From contig JAKFVL010000009.1 of the NCBI GenBank assembly GCA_021732215.1, positions 1-64,000 of the forward strand: 64,000 nucleotides of DNA. Reading direction: 5' to 3'. The notes beneath the pieces were generated by a model. That model saw only the letters and a program-made list of their open reading frames with translations. It was not told where the DNA came from and did not search any database. Of this stretch, positions 9,558 through 17,883 are shown one piece after another. Origin of the DNA: Hyphomicrobiales bacterium (GTDB taxonomy: Bacteria > Pseudomonadota > Alphaproteobacteria > Rhizobiales > Xanthobacteraceae). Position numbers and translations under genes: made by a program. How positions within the stretch are numbered: position 1 is the stretch's first letter; each line of letters opens with the position of its first letter.

Positions 9558-10790
9558 TTAATCGTAAGCTCCAATCGGGTCGCGTCGGCTCAGCAAGACC
9601 CCACGTTGCTTCAGATCTTCAATATGTGAAGCAGAAACATTGTTCTCGATCAGAATCTCCTCGTTGTGTTCGCCCTGGAACGCAGGCGTGCCGGGGGCCG
9701 GTAATACCGACTGGCTGAAACGCCAGGGATTGCCGGGCATTCGTGTCGTACTGCCCGAACGATCGTCAACATCGACCACGGCTCCCCACTCCTTCACCCA
9801 ATCCGATTCCGCAAACTCCTGAGTGGTACGAATGATGCCGACGGCAAGACCGGCCTCGCTGACCTGCGCCTGAAGCTGTTCCAGATTCGGGAACGTCAGT
9901 AACCAGGCGCGAATTTCTGTGAGCAGCGAAGGCAAATTCTGGCGCCGCGAATGTGCGGTCGCATAACGCGGATCATTCAGAAGATCGTTGCGCCTCATCA
10001 TTGCGCAGTAGCGCCTGAACATCGGAGTATAGATCGGGCTTGTCGCAATGGTCAGCCGGCGACCGTCAGGCATCTCAAAAATGTGGGACTCGTTAGCAGA
10101 TAGCGCGATCGGCTCGCCGTCCGTTTCGATTCCCGACAACTGAGCGCCCGCACGCTCATTCACAGATAGCATCGTCGCAGCCATTGCCACGTCGACATGC
10201 TGCCCCTCGCCGGTGCGATTGCGGTGGTTGAGCGCAGCAAGAATTGCGATCACCCCCTGAAGGCCGGTGTAGACATCGGCGTGACTGCATGCGTCTCCTC
10301 GCGGTTCGGAAAGCGCGTCGCCGAAATGCTCGCTCACAATGGCGGTTAGCCCTGTTTCCCCCTGCACCGTCGGAGCAAATGCCGGCCTGTTACTCCAGGA
10401 GGTGTCCTGGCCATACCCGCTAAGTGAGGCATAGATCACCTTGGGATTGACGGCGCGTACGTCCTCATAGCCGAGACCAAAACGCTTCAGCGTCCCGGGC
10501 CGGAAATTCTCGACGATGATGTCCGCTTGGCGGCAAAGATCGCGGACGATTTCCCGTGCCTCGGCCCAGTTCAGATCAATACTCAAATTGCGCTTTCCGG
10601 CATTCTGCTGGACGAAATAAAGACCCATGTTGCCGATATGCGGCAGACCGACACGCGCGACATCGCCGGACGGAGGCTCGATCTTTGTAACCTGCGCGCC
10701 GAGATCGCGAAGCGCTTTGGTACAATGCGGCCCGGCCAGCACCCGGGTAAAGTCCACGACCCGTAACCCGTCCAGAGGAGAAGCAGACAT
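9558..10790 (-). CDS. CaiB/BaiF (family III) CoA transferase
   Basis: 410 residues. ATG at 10790 with TTGAGG directly upstream; a TTG two codons earlier is possible. N-terminal PLDGLRVVDFTRVLAGPHCT and GAQVTKIEPPSGD form the family nucleotide-like fold. The likely catalytic Asp lies in SHADVYTGLQG (about residue 175). It moves CoA between acids through an aspartyl-CoA thioester. Two bases separate it from the upstream enoyl-CoA hydratase stop, so the two form one operon. This copy is only distantly related to the CoA transferases at 19336 and 37831. Confidence 0.9.
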   Translation of the reverse strand: MSASPLDGLRVVDFTRVLAGPHCTKALRDLGAQVTKIEPPSGDVARVGLPHIGNMGLYFVQQNAGKRNLSIDLNWAEAREIVRDLCRQADIIVENFRPGTLKRFGLGYEDVRAVNPKVIYASLSGYGQDTSWSNRPAFAPTVQGETGLTAIVSEHFGDALSEPRGDACSHADVYTGLQGVIAILAALNHRNRTGEGQHVDVAMAATMLSVNERAGAQLSGIETDGEPIALSANESHIFEMPDGRRLTIATSPIYTPMFRRYCAMMRRNDLLNDPRYATAHSRRQNLPSLLTEIRAWLLTFPNLEQLQAQVSEAGLAVGIIRTTQEFAESDWVKEWGAVVDVDDRSGSTTRMPGNPWRFSQSVLPAPGTPAFQGEHNEEILIENNVSASHIEDLKQRGVLLSRRDPIGAYD

Positions 10791-10792
10791 CC

Positions 10793-11560
10793 TCAATCTC
10801 CCTTGAACACTGCAGAAGCAGGGCCGGTAGAGAAAAATGCTTCAAACCCGCGCTCGCGATCAGCCGCTTTCCAGATCATGTTGTTGATCTCGATCTGCCG
10901 CTTGTCGGCAGCCGCGACCCCGCCGCGGGAGGCAAGATTGGCCTGCATCTTGATGCCCTTAATGACCGCCGTCGGTCCTGCGGCGAGCTGGCGCGCCCAA
11001 GTCAATGAGGCGGCCGGCAGTTCGGCTTCGGGAACGACGAGATTGACAATCCCCCAGCGCTCGAACGCCTCCGGCGTGTGGCGGCGGCCGAGCATGGCGA
11101 TTTCCTTGGCACGCGCCGACCCGGCGCGCTCCGCGAGACGCTGCGTTCCGCCGAGCAACGGAAGCAACCCGACCGTGACTTCGACCTGCCCCAGAAACGC
11201 GGTGTCGGCTGCGATGATCATGTCGCAGGTCAACGCCACTTCAAGCCCGCCGCCGAGAACGCCGCCGTGCACAGCCGCAACTGTCGGAACGGGGGCATTC
11301 TCCATCACATCCAGAAATTCGGTGAAGCGCTTTTCATCGCTTTGAATGTGAGTGGTCAAGCCAAAGGATTTCAGTTCCGCACCGGCGCAGAAATGACGCA
11401 TCGAGCTTCGCAGCAGAATCGCACGGCACCCCTCGGCAAGAACCTTGCGATACGCCGCCAGCAAATCCACGATCATCGCATCGTCGATCAGATTGTGCGG
11501 TGGCTTCGCGAGGGTCACAACGCCCACTGTGCCATTCATCTCGTGCGTGACTGTCGTCAT
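10793..11560 (-). CDS. Enoyl-CoA hydratase/isomerase family protein
   Basis: 255 residues of the crotonase fold. The start at 11560 is fixed by GGGAGG seven bases upstream; the frame extends to 11671 without family similarity. Oxyanion-hole segments are LRSSMRHFCAGAELKSFG (about residues 53-70) and HGGVLGGGLEVALTCD (about 101-116). It hydrates or isomerises an acyl-CoA and is the first gene of an operon with the CoA transferase. Its promoter region carries the AraC-type operator at 11676-11703. Confidence 0.9.
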   Translation of the reverse strand: MTTVTHEMNGTVGVVTLAKPPHNLIDDAMIVDLLAAYRKVLAEGCRAILLRSSMRHFCAGAELKSFGLTTHIQSDEKRFTEFLDVMENAPVPTVAAVHGGVLGGGLEVALTCDMIIAADTAFLGQVEVTVGLLPLLGGTQRLAERAGSARAKEIAMLGRRHTPEAFERWGIVNLVVPEAELPAASLTWARQLAAGPTAVIKGIKMQANLASRGGVAAADKRQIEINNMIWKAADRERGFEAFFSTGPASAVFKGD

Positions 11561-11665
11561 TGTGCCTCCCGTCCAGGCGAGCGACAGCTTTGCCGCCCGG
11601 ACAGCGACCGCCGCGACTGCGCAACCTGACCGCGAGAACTTGTCGTTCTCACCGGACACCGGCAA

Positions 11666-11703
11666 CGTCAAAGAGTGCCAATATTCAAGTCCGAAACTGC
11701 CAA
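11666..11703 (-). promoter_or_regulatory. AraC-type operator plus -35 region for the enoyl-CoA hydratase operon
   Basis: On the minus strand TTGGCA occurs twice with a 22-bp period (11698-11703 and 11676-11681). The second copy, TTGGCACTC, runs straight into TTTGACGTT, whose TTGACG (11666-11671) can serve as a -35 box. The same layout occurs at 12910-12948 in front of the other neighbouring operon. This is a typical class II activator arrangement. Binding by the AraC-type protein encoded next door is inferred. Confidence 0.65.
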
Positions 11704-11750
11704 CCGGCTACAATGCAGCGCACCATGCAGTGACTTAAGAGGTCGAAACG

Positions 11751-11756
11751 TGCCAA
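11751..11756. promoter_or_regulatory. Single TGCCAA half-site upstream of the AraC-type gene
   Basis: TGCCAATAT at 11751-11759 repeats the sequence at 11676-11684. On the minus strand it reads ATTGGCACGTTTCGAC, again close to the TTGGCAC..TTCGAC layout, but no partner half-site lies 22 bp away. It is 38 bp upstream of the regulator ATG and could serve autoregulation. Confidence 0.4.
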
Positions 11757-11793
11757 TATCAAAGAAAAATAAACGCCGCGTTCGGAGGAAACG

Positions 11794-12855
11794 ATGCCGG
11801 CATGGAATATTTTGAGTCCGTTATCGGACGATATCGACGCACCTACGCAAAGCATGCTCGGTCTCGCTGCGCTGGCGGCAGAACTGGCTGCACAGGGCGT
11901 TTCCGTGAAGGACCTGTTCGCACGCACCGGTGTGCAACCTTCCCAGCTTGAAGATCAGCATGCTCGCATTTCGCGACGACAACGTCTGGCGATCTATCGA
12001 AATGCGGTATCACTCGCAAAGCGATCGGACATCGGGCTGCTCGCAGGCGCGCGACAGCGCATCAGCGACTACGGCATCTATGGCTATGCAATGGTCAGCA
12101 GTTCAACGTTCGGCGAAGGGCTCAAGTTCTCCGTTGAACACATCACGATGGCGGGATCGACGGTGCTGCAGATCAGCTTCCACGTGGAGAACGAGACTGC
12201 GATTCTGAAAAGTCATGGCACACAGTCCCTCGGTCATTTGCTTCCGTTCGTCGCTGAGTTCTGGCGCAGTTCGATGACCGCTTTGTTCAGTCGCGTTCTG
12301 GAAGCGCCATTTCCGTCGGCCCGCATGTTGTTTCCGTTTCCCGCCCCGGTTCACTGGCGAAACTACGAGCGAATGTTCAATTGCCCGATCGAGTTCGACG
12401 CTGGCTCCATGGAATGGCACTTTCCGGCTGACGTACTCGATCGGCGCTGCCCCAACGCCAATCCGATCACGGCCCAGGTTTGCCAGCAATTCTGCGACGT
12501 CGTCATGGCCGAGCGGCCGGGCGAAACCGACCTTGTGCGGCGCATCCGAACCGCGTGTCTGAACAGCCCCAGACGCTTTCCCCCTGCCGAGGAGATCGCG
12601 GAAGAACTCGGTGTCTCCCTGCGCACGCTGCATCGCCGGCTGGCGCAGGAAGGCGTTTCCTATCAGTCCGTCCTGGACAACATGCGCCGCTCGATCGCAA
12701 CTGAATTTTTGGAGAATACACATCTCATGATCGACGAAGTGGCCGAACGAGTCGGTTTCTCGGACGCCACCAGCTTCCGCAAGGCATTCCGAAAATGGAC
12801 CGGTCATTCGCCCACGCACTACCGCCGCCCCAATCCAGTTGACCTACCGGCCTGA
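11794..12855 (+). CDS. AraC family transcriptional regulator
   Basis: 353 residues. The N-terminal 220 residues match the arabinose-binding-like domain of the OruR/ArgR-like AraC subgroup (LAAELAAQGVSVKDLFARTG, SRRQRLAIYRNA). The C-terminal double helix-turn-helix spans about 255-345, with EEIAEELGVSLRTLHRRLA and IDEVAERVGFSDATSFRKAF, and the family-typical GHSPTHYRR. ATG at 11794 with CGGAGGAAACG upstream. It stands between two operons that share one operator design, so it probably activates both in response to an effector or CoA ester of the pathway. Confidence 0.92.
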   Translation: MPAWNILSPLSDDIDAPTQSMLGLAALAAELAAQGVSVKDLFARTGVQPSQLEDQHARISRRQRLAIYRNAVSLAKRSDIGLLAGARQRISDYGIYGYAMVSSSTFGEGLKFSVEHITMAGSTVLQISFHVENETAILKSHGTQSLGHLLPFVAEFWRSSMTALFSRVLEAPFPSARMLFPFPAPVHWRNYERMFNCPIEFDAGSMEWHFPADVLDRRCPNANPITAQVCQQFCDVVMAERPGETDLVRRIRTACLNSPRRFPPAEEIAEELGVSLRTLHRRLAQEGVSYQSVLDNMRRSIATEFLENTHLMIDEVAERVGFSDATSFRKAFRKWTGHSPTHYRRPNPVDLPA

Positions 12856-12909
12856 GCCGCGCCGTTATCGCCACACGCCGCAAACCATCACGCGAAGATA
12901 GGCCGCCTG

Positions 12910-12981
12910 TTGGCATTCTTTGACATGTCATTTGGCACACTTCGACGTTTGCAGCGGAAGGCCAAATACACAAAATGCCAA
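12910..12981 (+). promoter_or_regulatory. AraC-type operator and promoter for the flavin-reductase/binding-protein operon
   Basis: TTGGCA at 12910-12915 and 12932-12937, period 22 bp, with the second copy reading TTGGCACACTTCGACGTTT. This matches TTGGCACTCTTTGACGTT of the opposite operon in order, spacing and orientation to the gene. TTCGAC (12941-12946) is a candidate -35 and AAATAC, 17 bp later, a candidate -10. A further TGCCAA at 12976-12981 lies in reverse orientation. Confidence 0.65.
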
Positions 12982-13126
12982 CGAAGCACGGAGGGTCAGT
13001 GGGAAATCAGATGTGCAACCTCGGCCGTGGTCATATCTTGCTGGTTCCGGGCGCTGCAGATTCCGGAATGCAGATCGGCCTTTCAGCCAGCACGTTAGCC
13101 CGCCTCAACGCCGGAGAAGCGTAGGG

Positions 13127-13780
13127 ATGGATTTGCACGACATGCATGTCTACGAGCCTGCGAAGGGGCACGGGCTCCGGCACAATCCGTTCAACGCAAT
13201 TATTGGTCCACGGCCGATCGGCTGGATTTCGTCCAGAACGCCGAAAGGCGAGATCAATCTTGCACCGTATAGCTTCTTCAATGCATTCAACTACGATCCA
13301 CCGATACTCGGCTTCGCATCCATCTCCTGGAAGGACACGGTTCAAAACGTGTCTGAAACCGGCGAGTTCGTCTGGAATCTCGTAAGCGACGATCTCGGAG
13401 ACAGGATGAATGCAACATCATCGCCACTCGCACGCGGCGTTGATGAGTTTGAGTTCGCCGGACTTACGAAAGCACCAAGCAGCTTTGTAAGCGTGCCGCG
13501 CGTTGCGGAAAGCCGGGCCGCAATGGAATGCAAGGTCACCGATGTGGTCCAGTTCAAAACCCATCAAGGGGAACCGGTCCCCGGATGGCTGATACTCGGC
13601 GAAGTCATCGCGGTTCACATCGATAAGACGCTCATTAAGGACGGCGTCTATCAGACCGCCCTGCCCAACCCGATTCTGCGAGCGGGCCGCGGCGGCGACT
13701 ACGTCAAAGTTACGCAGGACAGGATGTTTGAGATGGAAAGACCCATTGGAAGCAGCGTTCCGGCATTCCATGGGTCATGA
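13127..13780 (+). CDS. Flavin reductase-like (FMN-binding split-barrel) protein
   Basis: 217 residues. Conserved N-terminal NPFNAIIGPRPIGWISSRT and LAPYSFFNAFNYDPPILGF belong to the flavin reductase-like domain that binds FMN. Such proteins supply reduced flavin to a monooxygenase or act alone as oxidoreductases; no partner oxygenase is in the window. The ATG at 13127 is chosen because the family begins about 15 residues before RHNPF; the open frame reaches back to 12920 through the promoter. It is followed at 38 bp by a binding-protein gene and is probably co-regulated with it. Confidence 0.85.
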   Translation: MDLHDMHVYEPAKGHGLRHNPFNAIIGPRPIGWISSRTPKGEINLAPYSFFNAFNYDPPILGFASISWKDTVQNVSETGEFVWNLVSDDLGDRMNATSSPLARGVDEFEFAGLTKAPSSFVSVPRVAESRAAMECKVTDVVQFKTHQGEPVPGWLILGEVIAVHIDKTLIKDGVYQTALPNPILRAGRGGDYVKVTQDRMFEMERPIGSSVPAFHGS

Positions 13781-13817
13781 CATCTATCGGTATAAAAAAA
13801 ATCAGAGGGAGGGTTCG

Positions 13818-15032
13818 ATGAAGAACATTCAATCGCTTTTTGTAAGTCTGATGCTTGGCATTGTTGCAGGCGCGCCGGCATACGCCCAGAAGAAGTATGA
13901 TCCGGGAGCGTCCGACACGACGATCAGGATCGGGAACATCATGCCTTACAGCGGACCCGCGTCCGCCTATAGCGTCATCGGAAAGACGCAGGCCGCTTAC
14001 TTCAAAAAGATCAATGACGAAGGCGGCATCAACGGCCGAAAGATCGAATTCATCAGTTATGACGATGGCTACAGCCCGCCGAAGGCGGTCGAACAGGCAC
14101 GCAAGCTGGTCGAGAGCGATGAAGTCCTGCTGATCTTCAGCCCGATGGGCACGCCATCGAACTCAGCAATTCAGAAGTATATGAACTCCAAGAAAGTACC
14201 ACAGCTATTCCCGGCGTCGTACTCGGCAAAATGGAGCGATCCAAAGAGCTTCCCATGGACCATGCTGTTGGGCACCAGCTATCAGACCGAGGGCAGCATC
14301 TATGCTGCTTACGTCCTTCGCGAGAAGCCCGATGCGAAGATCGCCATTCTCTATCAGAATGATGACTTCGGAAAAGAGCTGCTGAATGGCCTGAAAGCAG
14401 GCCTCGGAGCGAAGGCTTCGATGATCGTGGCGGATTCGCCTTACGAAGTCGCTGACCCGACAATCGATTCGCAAATCGCACGGCTCCGGCATTCCGGTGC
14501 CGATGTGATGTTCAGCTTTGGCACGCCGAAATTTGTCGCACAGAGCATCAAGAAAATCGCTGAGCTGAACTGGAAGCCGTTGCATTTCATTCCCAACGTC
14601 GCCTCGTCGGTTGGAACGGTGATCGTGCCAGCAGGCACCGAGAATGCTCAGGGCGTACTGTCAGGCACCTTCATCAAGGATGCATCGGATCCGCAATGGG
14701 ACAACGACCGTGGCATGAAGGCCTACACATCGTTCCTCGCGAAATACATGCCGGAGGCCAACAAGGCGGATAGCCTGATGGTTCACGGTTACATGGGCGC
14801 GCAACTGATGGCGCAGGTCATCAAACAGTGCGGCGATGACCTCACACGCGAGAACGTTATGAAGCAGGCTGCGAATATCAAGAAGTTCGAATCGGACGTT
14901 CTCATCCCAGGTATCGTCGTCAACACGGGAGAGACCGACTTCTCTCCGCTTGAAGACATGCAAATGATGCGCTTCAAGGGCACCAGGTGGGAGCCGTTTG
15001 GTGATGTCATCCGCGGCCGTAGCGACGGCTAG
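13818..15032 (+). CDS. Branched-chain-type ABC substrate-binding protein (LivK/Peripla_BP_6)
   Basis: 404 residues with a Sec signal peptide (MKNIQSLFVSLMLGIVAGAP, cleaved near AYAQ). Mature start DTTIRIGNIMPYSGPASAYS and the segment YFKKINDEGGINGRKIEF are diagnostic of the type I periplasmic fold. AGAGGGAGGG precedes ATG 13818; the longer frame from 13728 overlaps the previous gene. No permease or ATPase follows, so it needs a transporter core from elsewhere, perhaps one of the sets at 40.2-46.7 kb. In catabolic operons such proteins often bind aromatic or other carboxylic acids. Confidence 0.9.
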   Translation: MKNIQSLFVSLMLGIVAGAPAYAQKKYDPGASDTTIRIGNIMPYSGPASAYSVIGKTQAAYFKKINDEGGINGRKIEFISYDDGYSPPKAVEQARKLVESDEVLLIFSPMGTPSNSAIQKYMNSKKVPQLFPASYSAKWSDPKSFPWTMLLGTSYQTEGSIYAAYVLREKPDAKIAILYQNDDFGKELLNGLKAGLGAKASMIVADSPYEVADPTIDSQIARLRHSGADVMFSFGTPKFVAQSIKKIAELNWKPLHFIPNVASSVGTVIVPAGTENAQGVLSGTFIKDASDPQWDNDRGMKAYTSFLAKYMPEANKADSLMVHGYMGAQLMAQVIKQCGDDLTRENVMKQAANIKKFESDVLIPGIVVNTGETDFSPLEDMQMMRFKGTRWEPFGDVIRGRSDG

Positions 15033-15068
15033 CAACTGTCGCGACCACCGACGGTCTCTCCAATCGTC

Positions 15069-15102
15069 AACTGATAAGGTCGCTCAGGCTTCCTTATCAG
15101 TT
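15069..15102 (+). terminator. Inverted repeat downstream of the binding-protein gene
   Basis: Perfect 11-bp arms AACTGATAAGG / CCTTATCAGTT separated by 12 bases, 36 bases after the stop. It is followed by TCTCGTTTCGG, which is only weakly T-rich. A bidirectional terminator between convergent genes is the likely role. The rest of 15033-15198 shows nothing else recognisable. Confidence 0.55.
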
Positions 15103-15198
15103 CTCGTTTCGGTTCGGCGCCAGTTCTGCCGCGGGTTCACGCAACCTTCAAAGCGTCCTTGCTGTCTGCGTTCAGAAATCCCGTAAGCCTAACTCTGA

Positions 15199-15299
15199 TC
15201 AGCAGCTCGGGACCCGCATTTCCGCAGGATAGTTTTCTGCGATGAAGGCCCGCACCTCGTCACGGAACGCAGCGTCCTCGCGGGAAGATTGAGTTCCAC
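15199..15299 (-). pseudogene. Acyl-CoA dehydrogenase 5' stub (frameshifted and truncated)
   Basis: Directly after the SDR stop, a GTG at 15299 with GGGAG upstream reads VELNL. After a one-base shift it continues as SREDAAFRDEVRAFIAENYP-AEMR, the N-terminal helix of acyl-CoA dehydrogenases. The restored junction needs one extra T in the CTTCCCGCG stretch near 15285. The frame then stops at 15199 about 35 codons in, and the remaining ~350 codons are missing. It is a decayed gene that once closed the CoA-ligase/SDR operon. A sequencing error could explain the frameshift but not the truncation. Confidence 0.7.
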
Positions 15300-15314
15300 C
15301 GTGAGAAACTCCCG

Positions 15315-16052
15315 CTACCACTTCTCGCCGAACGGGCGAATCTCCAATTCGAAAGTCCAAGCGCTGCGGGGTTGCTGATATAGCTGCCAATAGGACTCTG
15401 CGACCGAGGATGGCGGCATCAGCAGATCGGGGTTGTCCAGCGCATTCGGGCCATGCGCCTCGATCCGGCGCTGACGCACCCATTCCGTGTCGACGCCGGA
15501 GTCAATGATGAGATGCGCGACGTGGATATTCTTGGGTCCTAATTCGCGCGCGGCCGCTTGGGCGACAGCCCGCAAACCGAACTTGGCGCTGGCAAAGGCA
15601 GCATAACCCGTACCCCCACGCAGACTCGCCGTCGCACCCGTGAAGAAGATATTGCCGCGTCCGCGCGGCAGCATCAGCCGTGCGGCTTCGCGGCCGGCGA
15701 GAAAACCTGAGTAGCAGGCCATTTCCCAAACCTTGCGGAACACGCGCTCGGTGGTGTCCAAAATTGGAAAATTGACGTTGGCGCCAATGTTGAAGATACA
15801 AACCTCGAGCGGCGCATGCTTGTCGGCATCGCCGAGGAAGGAGACGATCTCGTCTTCCTTGCGGGCGTCAAGCGAGCGTGCATGAATTTCACCGCCGGCC
15901 TTCTCGACCTCCTTGACAAGTGGCTCGAGCTTGGCGCCGTTGCGACGCCCGGCAAACACCGTGAAGCCTTCGGAAGCAAACTTCTTTGCAATCTCGCCGC
16001 CAATATAGTCACCGGCGCCAATTACGGCCACGGTCGCGTTTCTCTTCTGCAA
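15315..16052 (-). CDS. Atypical short-chain dehydrogenase/reductase (SDR copy 1)
   Basis: 245-residue SDR fold. The cofactor loop reads VIGAGDYIG (residues 10-18) instead of TGxxxGIG. The classical YxxxK is replaced by F153-A-S-A-K157, so the catalytic Tyr is missing. NIGANVN (88-94) and ELGPKNIHVAHLIID follow the family pattern. It is related to the SDRs at 17884 and 37064 but is the most divergent of the three. It lies 30 bp after the acyl-CoA synthetase stop on the same strand. Oxidoreductase activity is uncertain because of the missing Tyr. Confidence 0.85.
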   Translation of the reverse strand: MQKRNATVAVIGAGDYIGGEIAKKFASEGFTVFAGRRNGAKLEPLVKEVEKAGGEIHARSLDARKEDEIVSFLGDADKHAPLEVCIFNIGANVNFPILDTTERVFRKVWEMACYSGFLAGREAARLMLPRGRGNIFFTGATASLRGGTGYAAFASAKFGLRAVAQAAARELGPKNIHVAHLIIDSGVDTEWVRQRRIEAHGPNALDNPDLLMPPSSVAESYWQLYQQPRSAWTFELEIRPFGEKW

Positions 16053-16082
16053 GGGTCTTCTCCCGATCAGTTAATTCTGTTG

Positions 16083-17669
16083 TCAACGAATTGGGGCAGT
16101 TTGCGCCGGAAGCGCCTCGCCGCGTAGCGACTCCGCGAGCTTATGCTTGAGTATCTTGCCGGTTGACGTAGCCGGCAACGCATCGAGGACGATAATTTCG
16201 GACGGCCGCTTGTAGGAGGTAAGCTGGGGCCCGATAAAATTCATCAGATCGGCCGGCGTCATCAGCGATCCCGGCAGCAGTTGCACAAAGCCGACGATCT
16301 CTTCATTTCCATCGGCAGCACGACCGACCACGGCGGACTGCACCACGTCCTTGTGTGAACTGAGGACCGCTTCGACCTCCGCGGGATAGACGTTGAAGCC
16401 CGAGCGGATGATCATTTCCTTGGTGCGGCCGACGATATACAGGCAATCGCCGTCGAAGCGGGCTAGATCACCGGTATTGAACCAGCCTTCGCTGTCGATC
16501 ACTTTGGCCGTCAATTCAGGCGCGCGATAGTAGCCAAGCATCACGTTGCGCCCGCGCACGTGAAGCTCCCCGACGTCACCCTTCGATGTCGGTATGCCGT
16601 CGATTGTCCGGATTCGGCCCTCTACCCCCGGCAACAGCGTACCAACGGCCTGATCGGAACGCGGAGCATCGAATCGCACACCCGATATGCCTGGCGAGCA
16701 TTCCGTGATCCCGTAGCCGTTAAGGAGCGGCAGACCAAACTCCTTCTCTACGCGCGATTTCAAATTGAGATCGAGCGGCGCGCCGGCCACCGCGATCAAA
16801 CGCAACGAGCCACGAGCGAGTTGTTGAACTCCCGATATGCTCTTGTATTCCAGCAAGCGTTGATAAGTTGCGGGCACGCCATTGAGGATAGTAACACCCT
16901 CGTCGGCAATCGCCTTTGCGGCTGCGGCGGGATCGTACTTGCTCACCATCCGCGCCGTACCGCCGACCATCAACGTCATGATCAGGAGCGAGACGCCGAC
17001 AATATGCGAGATCGGCAACACCAGATAGATCTTGTCGTCCCGATCCATCTTGCGGATGAGCGCCGTGGTCTTTGCGCTGATCAGCAGGTTGTCGTGGGAG
17101 AGCATCACTCCCTTCGGCGTTCCCGTCGTTCCCGAGGTGTAGATCAACACCGCGACTTGCTTTGCAGGGTCGGACTCCACCGGTTCCGCGATCGCATTTT
17201 CGTTCAGCGGACCGACGCCGATGTCACGCAGCGGGCCTAGATGGCGAATCTCAGCTCCAAGGCGCGAGGCATGGGCCGCGGCTTCCTTCGAGAGGCTTGC
17301 ACTGAAGAACATGCGTCGGGCGCCGCTGTGATCGCGTATCTGATCCAGCTCGCGCGCCGACAATCGCGGGTTGGCAACGATCGCCCAGGCGTCTAGCCTG
17401 CTGGTGGCGAGCAACAGCCCGGCCAGCGCAATGCCGTTCTCACTGACGATGATCATCCGGTCGCCCGCCCTCACGCCGAGCGAAGAGAGGACGGCGGCGA
17501 TCTCGGTGACCCGCCTGTCCAGGTCACGATAACTCCATGAAGCGCCGTCTTCGACCAAGGCAATCTGGTCTGGAACATTAGCGACATGTCCCGCCATGAC
17601 TTCATGGATGCGGCGCGACAGCCCGGTAGCAATCTCATCGATATTGATCGGCGCTGATAACCCAGCCAC
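16083..17669 (-). CDS. AMP-dependent acyl-CoA synthetase/ligase
   Basis: 528 residues. GTG start at 17669 is preferred because GGGAGGG lies 5 bases upstream; an ATG 12 codons earlier has no ribosome site. Adenylation motifs in order: YTSGTTGTPKGVMLSH (P-loop), GYGITECSPG, GWFNTGDLARFD, the hinge GRTKEMIIRSGFNVYPAEVE, and TSTGKILKHKL with the catalytic Lys. It activates a carboxylic acid to its CoA thioester via the acyl-AMP; the acid is unknown. It is the first gene of an operon with SDR copy 1 and the dead acyl-CoA dehydrogenase, under the 17723-17737 operator. Confidence 0.93.
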   Translation of the reverse strand: MAGLSAPINIDEIATGLSRRIHEVMAGHVANVPDQIALVEDGASWSYRDLDRRVTEIAAVLSSLGVRAGDRMIIVSENGIALAGLLLATSRLDAWAIVANPRLSARELDQIRDHSGARRMFFSASLSKEAAAHASRLGAEIRHLGPLRDIGVGPLNENAIAEPVESDPAKQVAVLIYTSGTTGTPKGVMLSHDNLLISAKTTALIRKMDRDDKIYLVLPISHIVGVSLLIMTLMVGGTARMVSKYDPAAAAKAIADEGVTILNGVPATYQRLLEYKSISGVQQLARGSLRLIAVAGAPLDLNLKSRVEKEFGLPLLNGYGITECSPGISGVRFDAPRSDQAVGTLLPGVEGRIRTIDGIPTSKGDVGELHVRGRNVMLGYYRAPELTAKVIDSEGWFNTGDLARFDGDCLYIVGRTKEMIIRSGFNVYPAEVEAVLSSHKDVVQSAVVGRAADGNEEIVGFVQLLPGSLMTPADLMNFIGPQLTSYKRPSEIIVLDALPATSTGKILKHKLAESLRGEALPAQTAPIR

Positions 17670-17715
17670 TGCTACCCTCCCGAACGCCCGGCTTCGGCCA
17701 TGCACATGGATTGCG

Positions 17716-17744
17716 ACTTAACGTTCTTTTTTAGAACTCGTCAA
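17716..17744 (-). promoter_or_regulatory. Promoter and HxlR-type operator for the acyl-CoA synthetase operon
   Basis: On the minus strand TTGACG (17739-17744), a 17-bp spacer and TTAAGT (17716-17721) form a plausible sigma-70 promoter. The spacer is filled by the 15-bp dyad GTTCTAAAAAAGAAC (17723-17737). The same dyad occurs at 20673 and 20985 with one or two changes. A bound regulator would block polymerase, so repression is the simplest reading. Confidence 0.7.
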
Positions 17745-17850
17745 TTGCTATTTCCACACTCCAATCGATCGTGCCAAAGAGGCAGTTAGACTGTCCCATC
17801 CGAGGCTTGAATTGCTCGTTTACAAGACCGGCAATAGTGGCTAATCGTAA

Positions 17851-17865
17851 GTATCAAATAAGAAC
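17851..17865 (+). promoter_or_regulatory. Degenerate HxlR-type operator upstream of the SDR-GST pair
   Basis: GTATCAAATAAGAAC matches GTTCTAAAAAAGAAC at 11 of 15 positions, keeping the right half-site intact. It sits 18 bp before the SDR start on the plus strand. It may be a weaker site that joins this operon to the regulon, or chance. Confidence 0.35.
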
Positions 17866-17883
17866 TATATGGGAGAAACAAGA

